Of a stretch of DNA of 64,000 nucleotides, positions 23,519-32,691 are shown one piece after another (the stretch's first letter is position 1; each line of letters begins with the position of its first letter). A program made the position numbers and the translations under genes. The notes under the pieces are model-generated. The model saw only the letters and a program-made list of their open reading frames with translations, did no database searches and had not been told where the DNA came from. This DNA comes from Purpureocillium takamizusanense. Taxonomy: Eukaryota > Ascomycota > Sordariomycetes > Hypocreales > Ophiocordycipitaceae. The stretch lies in contig NC_063072.1 of assembly GCF_022605165.1 (NCBI RefSeq), positions 992,001 to 1,056,000 of the forward strand, read 5' to 3'.

Positions 23519-25179
23519 CTTTAGCTTCTCTTAAGAAGCTATTAACTAAGATATTATAAATAAGTTAATAAAAACTTAAAGGAAGTTAAGGTAGCTAGAT
23601 ATATATAGGACGAGATAATTAATACACTATCGTAAGAATGACCCTAATAGGCGTACTCGCTATAGCGAGAGGCTTTTTTACTTATACGCTATAGTTTATT
23701 ATTACGGAAGTAATAGGTATAAGGTATATCGGCGTTATAACCTTAAGCGGTAAGAATTAATATAAGCGTCGAACGTTCTAATCGTCTATAAAGGCGCGTT
23801 TTCTCTATATAACTCGATATAGTATTAATATTATAGGGAATAGGAAAGTAAGGAAAAAGGAACCTATAAGATAATAAGGTATGCAGCCGACTTTAAAGAC
23901 CTTAAGGATAAAAACCTAGGAAGGAGGGGATTAATATTATAAACTAATAGATAGCCGCCGGGCTAGCTAAGGTAGACCTAAAATAGGAAAGCTATAAGGG
24001 GGATAGTACTTAATAGGCCCTCCTAGGAAATAAGATATTACGTAATAATGTATATATTAAGTAGGAGTATAGGGATTACTAGGAGTACCGTAATGTAAGT
24101 ACTTTACGATCTAAGGAGCGTAAGATTACTTAAAGCGATATACTCTTAGCAATCTAATACTTTAAGGTAAAGATTAATAAAGAGATAAACGAATATATAT
24201 ATTATAGTTATTACTAAAGTAAGGAGCTAAATCCTTAATAATCAATTTAAGTATTTAGTCTATTATTAATTACAAGGGCTAGTCTAGAAATTAAACCTAG
24301 ACCTATATAAAATATACTATATAAATATAAGCTATTAAGGCATATAAGCTATAATTATAATCTATACTATATACCTTAGTATAATATTATACTCTATAAT
24401 ATAGCTTACGGGAGGCTAAAAGGGTAAGTATTATTAAGTACCCTAAGGCTTATATAATATAAATATAAATATAGCCCTATATATATATATACTTATATAA
24501 GTAATATAGGTATTATTTAAAAGGTCTTTTTACGGGCTTTTAAATATATATTTTTATGCCCCGATTAATATATAATCCGCTAAGATATCGCGGAGCATTA
24601 TAAAGGGTGTAAAAGAAGGTTTATAGCGTTCGCTACCCCCGCACCCTTTCCCTTAACTAGAATACTAACTCTTCGGAACTAAACAACTTAAGAATAAAGA
24701 GATATATAGAGACGGGAAGACCTATATATTAAAGCCTGGATTCTAGGCTCTTTAATATATATCTTCTAGACTTAATTAGTTATATAGTTCTTACGTAATT
24801 ATCTATATAAGGACGAAGTTTTCCCCGCGAAGGATTAGAATAATATATACTTTAACTCGATTTTTCTTAACTAATATAAGTCCCTTTTATATAATTTATA
24901 TATTATTCAAATTCTTTTCTTAAGGAAATTCTAATAATATTCTTATATACCTATTATTCCTTTACCTTACCCTATAAAGAGACTAAAGATCTTATCTCTT
25001 TTACCTTCTATCTACCTAACTACTATATACTTACCGTTAATAATACTATACGGTCTTTTATATTAATTAAGAGGTATAAACCCTCTTAACGGACTTCTAT
25101 AAATATTTATTACTTATTATTAAGCTTAATATACCTCTTAAGTAATAGGAAACCTTAGGATCCCTTTAAGGCTCTATTA
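23519..25179. other. Unassigned, less strongly mutated segment
   Basis: 1.66 kb with more varied composition than its surroundings, with isolated GC islands (23,620-23,780, 24,590-24,660). No terminal repeats, transposase or polymerase motif, tRNA or rRNA segment was recognised, and both strands have many stops. Could be an older element or decayed single-copy DNA. Confidence 0.3.
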
Positions 25180-25188
25180 TACTTATAA

Positions 25189-26703
25189 GTAGTACTGTTT
25201 GTATAGATAGAAAAGTCTAGCCGTATAAATAATCTACTTTTTTTGGTTTTTTCTAACTAATTATATACCGCATAGCCCCCCGCCCCTATATAAATAAGGT
25301 ACGTAAGCGCGGGCCGCCCGCGATAGCATTATAGCCTATATAAACACTATATAGCAATACGATAGGTAATATTACGGCTATGCCTTATAACGCGCCTCTA
25401 ATAGCGCGAGCCCGCCGCTAATAGCAGAAGACTTTAAACGATAACGATAACGATGACTATAACGATAACGGCTAAGAGGGCATTACGAAGTAGCTATCGC
25501 TAGCGGCCGGCGGCCGGCGGCGGCGCGGGCCGGGGGGTAGGGGGGCTACTTAGGCCTGTTAACGGCATTACGGGCGGCGGCACCTTTAGCCTCGCAGCTA
25601 GCCCTCGCCCGGCCCAGCCCGGCCCGGAGCGGAATAATATAGCCCCGATATTATAATATTACGAGGAAATAACGGAAATGCGTTTTTAGGCCTTACTAGC
25701 GCCGCGGCCGAGGCAGACGAGGCTACAAGCGTAAGTACAATTAGTAGTTATAGGCATAAGCGCGGCGCCATTACCGCCCGGTACGGTACGGTACGGAAAA
25801 ACGAGTCCCTAATATTATAATATCGTAAGGAAATAGCGGAAATACGTTTTTAAGCGAATTAAGCTATACTAGCGCGGGCGCTATATTATAACTATAAGAA
25901 AGAGGGATAAAGGCAGAGGAAGGTAAAGATAATAAGGAAATAGGGATATATAGAGACAAAAGGGGTAATAGTAATAGAGAGATAAAATAGGTAATAGAGA
26001 TAGTAAAGGTATTGAATTTCTTAATCTTCTATCTTATCTAGACTAGGAGGCAATAGCTCTATATATAATAAAATAGACTCGGCCTTCGGTCTAATTATCT
26101 ATCCGTCGGTCTAATACTATTTTTTTAGCCTAGCGTTATAACTGAAAATAGCTAAATTTAGCATAGCTTTAGTCCTAAGTCTAGACCTATAGCTAAATTT
26201 AGCGTAGCGTTATAGCTAGAACCTTAATAAGGCTAGTCGGGTCTAGTCTTTATATAGTAATTAGGACTATACTTATTATCGCCTAGTCTCTTATATAAAT
26301 ATCCGTCGGATATTTATTAAATACCCGACGGGTATTTTATCTATAGTATATAATTATAGTATATAGTTATATTATATAGTTATATTATATAGTTATATAA
26401 TATAAGATATATAGGTATATTATATTATATATAATTTAAGATATATAGGTATATTATATTATATATAATATATAGTTATATTATATAGTAATATTATATA
26501 GTTATATTATATAGACTAATAATAATAATATAGTTTAATTAAAGTTTAATTAAGATATTAATATATATTATAGCGCGCCGCTACTATCTTATACTTACGT
26601 ATTAAAAATAGCTAATATAGTTTAGGGGTAGGGCGTAAGCCTAAAATAAAAGTAAATTATCTATATAAATAGACTTTTTTATCTATATAAATAGTATTAC
26701 TTA
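25189..26703 (+). mobile_element. MULE/MITE copy E with nested solo LTR
   Basis: Left terminus GTAGTACTGTTTGTATAGAT; right terminus is the complement type TATAAATAGTATTAC. The 9-bp duplication is TACTTATAA (25,180-25,188) and TATTTATAA (26,704-26,712), one C-to-T apart. Removing the nested LTR (25,893-26,521) leaves about 880 bp. This is the least RIP-mutated copy: it keeps GCGGCCGGCGGCCGGCGGCG near 25,500, so it is the best template for comparing the family. No transposase frame. Confidence 0.85.
25893..26521 (-). repeat. Solo LTR, 5-bp duplication ATAAC/ATAAT
   Basis: 629 bp, reverse orientation, TATAAGAAAG...GACTAATA. Flanks are ATAAC (25,888-25,892) and ATAAT (26,522-26,526), one RIP transition apart. 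The empty site can be read from MULE A (TTATAACG.TATAG), confirming the insertion. Confidence 0.9.
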
Positions 26704-26712
26704 TATTTATAA

Positions 26713-28121
26713 AGGGCTTAAAAAGGTTTAATTATAAATTATTTTTAAAGGTAATAAATTAATATTAATTAAATTAAAGTAAAATATATATTAAATTAAA
26801 ATTAATTAATTTTCTCTTTAATATATATAAGTATTATATATTTAATATACTTTTATTTATTAAATATAATAAAATATATTTAAGGCTTATATAAATTATA
26901 AAAGGTCTATCTTTATAATATTAATAAATAATCTTAATATTTTAAAAAATTAAAGAAGTTATATTTTAATTATTAATAAATAGCTATTATTAAGTTTTTA
27001 ATTAAGGTAATTATAAAGTTTCTATTAATAAAGGTAAGATTTTCGTTAATAAGAGCCTTTTAATATTACCTTATTTACTATAGGTTCCTCTCCTTAATTA
27101 TATTATAATTATATAATATAATTAAAGGTATTAAATTATATAATAATATTTATTTATATTTTAAAAGTAATTTTAAGCTATTATAGCTTTAAGACTTAAA
27201 TTAGTAATAATATATAACTAACTTAAGGATAAAAAAGATATATTTAATTTATTATTATTATAATAATAAATATAATAATAAATATAATAATAAATATAAT
27301 AATAAATATAATAATAAATATAATAATAAATATAATAATAAATATAATAATAAATATAATAATAAATATAATAATAAATATAATAATAAATATAATAATA
27401 AATATAATAATAAATATAATAATAAATATAATAATAAATATAATAATAAATATAATAATAAATATAATAATAAATATAATAATATAATAATATTAGTTTT
27501 TATTATAATATATAAAATATAATAGCTAAAATAGTATTAATATTACTTAAGAAATAATAGGCTAATAAGTTAATAAGTATTAAACTTATAAAGAAATAAA
27601 ATAAAGATAAAGAGAGAAAAAAAGGAAAAAAGAGAGAAAAAAGAAGGGGTTTTTATATTTAAGGCGCTAAGCCTTAATTAATTACTTTAAATATATATAA
27701 TTAACTTCTTAAATATAAACAATAATATATAATAATAAAATTAAATAAAATTAACTTATAAATCTCTTATTTAATATATTACTTTATAACTAGCTATATA
27801 TTAATTAGCCTTAGTTACTTTAGCTATAAAGCTATATTATTAAGTCTTAAACTTACTTATATACTATATTAATATATTAATAGACCTTAGTTTAATAATA
27901 TAAGATAGAGTATATATTAATTATAATTATTAACTATATCTTTAATTATATCTCTTTAATATTAATAATAAGATTAAGCCTTATCCTTTTATAAACCGAT
28001 CTATTAGCTTAAATTAATTATATTAGTTTTTTACCTTATATATAAGGGTTTTTAATAAATTTACTATTTAGCCTTAAATAGTCTATTTAAACTTAATTAA
28101 TAATAAATAAATAAAAATAAA
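26713..28121. other. Very AT-rich, mostly featureless segment
   Basis: Apart from the minisatellite at 27,258-27,486 no element, terminal repeat or coding pattern was recognised. C and G are almost absent over long stretches. Confidence 0.35.
27258..27486. repeat. 12-bp AT minisatellite
   Basis: About 19 near-perfect head-to-tail copies of TATAATAATAAA. The array is so regular that consecutive 60-base blocks are identical. Confidence 0.95.
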
Positions 28122-28449
28122 GTATTACTATTTATATAACTAGGCTTTACTATTTATATAGTTATCTTAAAAGCCTAAGTTAATATCTTACCGTAATATT
28201 ATACTAGCTATTTATACGCTAATATCTTAATTAGACTATAGCTATTAAATTAAGTATACTTATAAGGCCTAAGAGATATATTTTTAGCTTAGTTAATATC
28301 GCTATATATAGGCGATATTATAGCTTATAATGCCGTCTATAATACTACCTATAATACGCTATTATAGTAAGAGCTTTATAGTATAGGATTAACTAGAAAA
28401 CCTTAATAGCTATATAAATAGTAAAAACTAGCTATATTAATAATAATAC
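28122..28449. mobile_element. Small MITE (328 bp, copy G)
   Basis: Termini are 44-bp imperfect inverted repeats: GTATTACTATTTATATAAC on the left, and ATAAATAGTAAAAACTAGC close to the right end. Interior words (CTAATATCTTAATTAGACTA, GTATAGGATTAACTAGAAAA) match MULE copies C and F, so it is an internally deleted derivative. No 9-bp duplication seen. Confidence 0.6.
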
Positions 28450-28739
28450 TTTAAAAGTAATAATATAGATTATAGGTTATTAGCCTATCTTAAGCTATTT
28501 TTCTATAAGGTACTTTAAATACTATAAAAATAAGAGAGAGATAAGCGCCTTTAACTAAATTTAAATTAATAACCTCTTAAAGGAAGGTTTAAAACCTTAA
28601 TTATTAAGCTATAAAGGCTATATATATTATATTAAAGTAAGAATAAAATATAAGCGGCTATAAGAGTAGCCCTATATTAGCGTAAGCTATAAACCTTATT
28701 TAATTACAGTAAGCTATATAATTTATAACTAGCTAATAT

Positions 28740-28878
28740 TTTTAAAAATATAAAATACTTTTACCTTTAAACTTTTCTTTATTTATTAATTATAAAACTC
28801 TAAAAAAAGTAAAACGGCTTTATAACTAGAGAAAATAGGCTTTATAAATAGTTTTACTTAATATAAATAGCGCTACTC
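28740..28878. mobile_element. Two MULE terminal fragments abutting RAT1
   Basis: 28,745-28,797 resembles the right end of copies A/B (AAAATACTTTTACC...AAACTTTTCTTTATTTATTA...AAAACTC). 28,820-28,878 resembles the right end of copy C and finishes ATATAAATAGCGCTACTC. That terminus ends at 28,878 and the next base is the RAT1 stop codon. The partner end carrying the same 9-bp duplication was not found; 28,450-28,740 between them has no motif. Confidence 0.5.
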
Positions 28879-31826
28879 TTATCTATAAGGCCTAGAGTTC
28901 GGTGGAGGACCTCTACCTCTATTTTGGGATCGGTAGCCTTGGTGATAAGCTGGCGGCGGCGGCGGCAGTCCCATGCCAAAGCCAGCTCCTCCTGGAGGTG
29001 GCGGATAATGATGTGAGAAGTTGTCTGGTTGGACCCGTCCATAACCCCCAGCACCTGCGTGTCCAGGGCGGGTCGCACCAGCTGGTGGGCCATAGTGTAT
29101 GGGCTCACGGCGCCCACCTGGGCCATTCGCACGATCAAGACGGGCGCCTCCGTAACTTCTTCCGGCCCGACTCGCCTTGCCCTGGATTACTTCAATGTCA
29201 CTCCTGGTGAGGATAGGAGCGGGTAATTCCGCCCCACGGAGGAGCATGGACTTGTGTGTCTGCGTAGATTGTGGAAAGTCGTAATACACACTGCGCTGAT
29301 GTCAGCATTCATCTCAGAACGGGCAGGGTGTGTGTGAGGAACTTTGTACCTGACAGAGCGGTCATAATCCAGATCTGGCATTGCATGCCTGTCCAGAGGA
29401 TACCGCAGTGCCCCGTGAGGCACGTATTCTGGAAGCTTCTCGACCTTGCCCGCCATCCCATCACTTGTTTTGGGATTGAGCTTGAGCTTGGACGCGGCTT
29501 GGCGTTTGGAGTAAAACTTCGTCAAGACATCGTCATACAAGCCTTCGTTGCCGTCCGAGAAGAGAAGAACGTCGCGGCCCACGCCATTGCGAGCTGCATC
29601 CGCCTCGCTCAGCAGCGGGTACTTGCCACGAACAGCGGCGAGAAGTCGGTTCATGTCGATGAACGGTAAGAGAGCTACGCCTTGCCAAGCCATCTTCTTG
29701 CCGTTAAGGTCGACCTCGAAATCCTCTGGGTAGAAGTCGATGATTTCGCTGTCTTTGTCCGTCATGAGACTGTGGAACACCTCCGGCAGGGCATGACGAG
29801 ATGCGGCGGGCAGCACACTCATCAGCTGTTCGAACGGCCTGGATGTATAGCCTTGGTCGAAAGAAATGTCCAGGCTGGCGAGATCTTTGAAATCTGCGGC
29901 AAAGGGCGCGTAATGGTACGGATAAAACCAGTCCCAAGATGGGCAGCCCTGAAAATAATATAGGAGAACCCATGCAAGCCCTTCGGCATAGGCGCGGGCG
30001 ACCTCGCGACGAAAGGCAATGTCCTCAGGGCTTTTATGAAACTTTTGCTGATAGTACCTGTCCGCGTATCCGTCCTCCCATAACCTGACTGTGTCAACTG
30101 GCTCGGCGCCTGACACCTTAGGTGCGGAGGCGACCGTTGGCGCGTTAGTTGGAAGCTTCATACCGTCTTCCAGCTCAGATGCCTTGCGTTTGCCGAGACT
30201 GGACGGCGACGACGATGGTTCCTGGGTCCCTGGCTCCGAAGATTGTTGCATACCGCGCAGCTGGTCTTTGAGAATGCTTGCAGCGCTCTTGTTAGCCATG
30301 GTAGCATCCTTGGTGGCGCCGCGATTGACGATCATATCATGCGTGATAGCTTGCGGCGGCTCCGTTGGAAATGATGCGATGGGATGGAGCTGCAGACCCC
30401 GAGACGGGTCTTGATGGCCACCCATTCGAGGTCCGTCAGACCCATGGCGCCCAGTTGGGGGCGCGCCGCCATTGTGCTGCACCTTTCTTCGCTTGGCATT
30501 GGCCTCACGTCGGTCCTCTTGTTCTTTCCGCCGTTTGAATATGGCGTCCTCTTGTCTCGCAAGCCCATCCAGTATACATTGAGCGCGAGTCCAATCGATA
30601 TGGCCGTCCTTGGTAACGTATCCGCCCATCGACGGAAGGTTATCGCGCCAAATAGCTGTCAAGGTGTCGATCCCATGCTCTCGAATCTCCAAAGCAGGGA
30701 GATGAGGCAGGAAGTCATTGCCAACAAAGCAACACATGAACACCCAGTCGTCAATGGCACGCTCTATGTCGAAGCGAAATGGTAATCCGGGAACAGCCAA
30801 CTCAGCGGCGAGGTACTCTCTCAACACGGAGACGTGGAGCCAAATGAACGGCTTAAGCGCTGGGACGTTGTCTTTCTCGTCGAAATCGCCATTCTTCTCC
30901 TTCGCCTCGCCACGGCAGTTGCGCGCCTCGTGGCCTTTCTGGCCGCACAGCTTGCACGTTCTCGCCCTGCTGTCCTGGAAGAAGACATCTTCGCGCAAAA
31001 CCCTAAAATATGGCTCGTGTGTGGCGAGGCCCAACATGATGAGATCAGCGTCCAGGCCGTATATGACGTGTCGCGTATTCGGATCGTGGTCTGGGGAGGC
31101 GCGCTGCGATCTGACGTAGGACATGATCTTGTGCTCACCCTCGCCAGGCACAGTCGCGTCGGATATGATGACCTTGAGCTTGGCCCAGGCCGGGTCAGTG
31201 TTAAGTTTGTACTGGCACCAGTAGCGCAGGCTGGCGGCGAGTATATCCATGAAAGGCGTGCCGGGGGTGATGGAGTTGGTATCGAAGGCCTTTTTTGCGA
31301 TAGTGTCGGCGTGCTCGGGGGGCAGGACGCCTCCATTCTGCTGCTTGACAAGCTTGAGGAGTTCTTGCTTGTCGGTCTCCTTCTCCTTGGCTTCTTGGGC
31401 GGAGCGAAAGCGGCGCGACCTCTGTTGATTCATCTTGGCGCGCGGGGCGACACCGTCTGCGAAACAGGCGGTTAGGGGTTTGCTGGAGGATCGAGGGGCA
31501 GGAGACTCGAACTTACCAACAGCAATCATAAGCAGCTTCCGTGGGCGCACCATGTTGACGACACGGTCTGTATACCTGAAAACCTCGAGCATCATTTCCT
31601 CCTCGTCCTTAGGAGCAGGCCTGTCCTCCGGGTGAGAGCAAGGGTGCACAATGCCGTTCATGTCGAGGTAGAGGTTATCGAGTTCCTCGCCGTTGGGGTT
31701 AGGTCGTGTTGTGTCAACGGGAACAACGGTCCCATCGTCCATTGTGACAGGCTGCTCCTCGACCACAGGCGATATAATCTTGGGGTATTTGTTGGAGAGC
31801 CATCGGAACGCAGCAGGAATGCCCAT
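28879..31826 (-). CDS. RAT1: 5'-3' exoribonuclease 2, Rat1/XRN2
   Basis: Nuclear 5'-3' exoribonuclease that degrades uncapped RNA, trims rRNA/snoRNA and ends Pol II transcription (torpedo model). Exons 31,826-31,517, 31,456-29,350 and 29,290-28,879 give 942 aa. The start is the ATG of MGIPAAFRWLSNKYPK, the invariant XRN N terminus; an in-frame upstream ATG at 31,895 is not used. XRN catalytic acidic motifs are present: LYLDMNGIVHPC (~55), PGEGEHK (~207), GLDADLIMLGL (~237) and GNDFLPHLP. A CCHC zinc knuckle CKLCGQKGHEARNC lies at 271-284. The C terminus is Pro/Gly/Arg-rich. Intron 1 (60 nt) is in frame without a stop. Intron 2 (59 nt, branch GCTGAC) repairs an apparent frameshift before YYDFPQS. 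The gene ends directly at RIP-mutated repeats, so its 3' UTR and poly(A) site lie inside them. Confidence 0.95.
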
Positions 31827-32691
31827 GATGGAGGAAGGGTGGGACAAACAGCCCCGACTTAGCGGCGGCCTACGGGGCCGGGTGGCGCAACGCAAAGGGC
31901 AATCGTATTGCTGTGCTGCTTTACCGCTATCGGGAAAGGACGTGCGTGGGCATGTGTCTGGGTGTGTGCGTGGATGTTATCGTTGGAAGAACCTGAGCGT
32001 GAGCGGCGGCTTGGATGGCTGTCAGAGCGCTGCGGTCTGTTATATGATAAGATAAGGAAGAATTGATTTAGCTTCGAGTGGTAGGCGACTTGGGGTATGT
32101 TGATTAGTCAGCGTAAGCTCCATAAGGACCCTGCAGGAACCACCTGTGTGAGCCGTCGGGTCGCATTACCTTAAGTCCTTAGAGGTACCAAGTATCTTAC
32201 CTACCTGTAAATACCATAGTACGTAGTATGTACCTAGAAGTAGCTCTAGCTATTGCGCAGGTCTGAGGAGCTACGTAATACATTAAGTAAGTACCTAAGA
32301 TATTATATAGCTACCAGTTTTTTATTTTCTTAGATAATAGCTTATTATTAAGTTAAGCTAAGATATATAAGTATATAGGTATTTATCTTAGTATCTATAT
32401 TTAGTTACCTTAATAGAACTTTAGTAACTAATTGGGAGAACGCTTAATAGTGAATACTAAGATGCCTGGGTACTTTAATATACCTACTGCAGGTACCTAC
32501 TTTTGGGGAAGCCCCCACAAATACCTTTCCAAGTATCGTGCCGGTTGCGATGTCGTCCTCCGGCTTCTCCTGCTTCGTGTCGTAATTGAAACTTGGCGCT
32601 TCAAGACTATTTGGCCATTGGCTATCCTTTATCCTGCCAGCTAGTGGCGGTCAATCGCCCTCTCAATGGCAGCAATTTTTCAATCCTCACC
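31827..32691. promoter_or_regulatory. Divergent RAT1/USO1 intergenic region
   Basis: Both genes start outward from this 865-bp gap. The middle (32,180-32,420) is AT-rich and dense in GTACC/TACCTA words such as AAGTACCTAAGATATTATAT. A pyrimidine-rich stretch precedes the USO1 start. No TATA box or specific operator can be named. Confidence 0.5.

Noticed and set aside
27258..27486. Regular short-period array considered as a CRISPR array or telomere-like repeat
   Set aside because: Head-to-tail 12-bp AT units without spacers and unlike TTAGGG; a plain minisatellite in eukaryotic DNA.
1..28878. Mitochondrial origin of the AT-rich part
   Set aside because: Gypsy gag/RT/integrase, LTRs with target duplications, RIP pattern and continuity with nuclear genes all indicate nuclear DNA.
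29187..29350. Apparent frameshift near the RAT1 C terminus
   Set aside because: A canonical 59-nt intron (29,349-29,291, GTACAA...GCGCAG, branch GCTGAC) restores the frame into YYDFPQS...HKSMLLRG; no mutation needs to be assumed.
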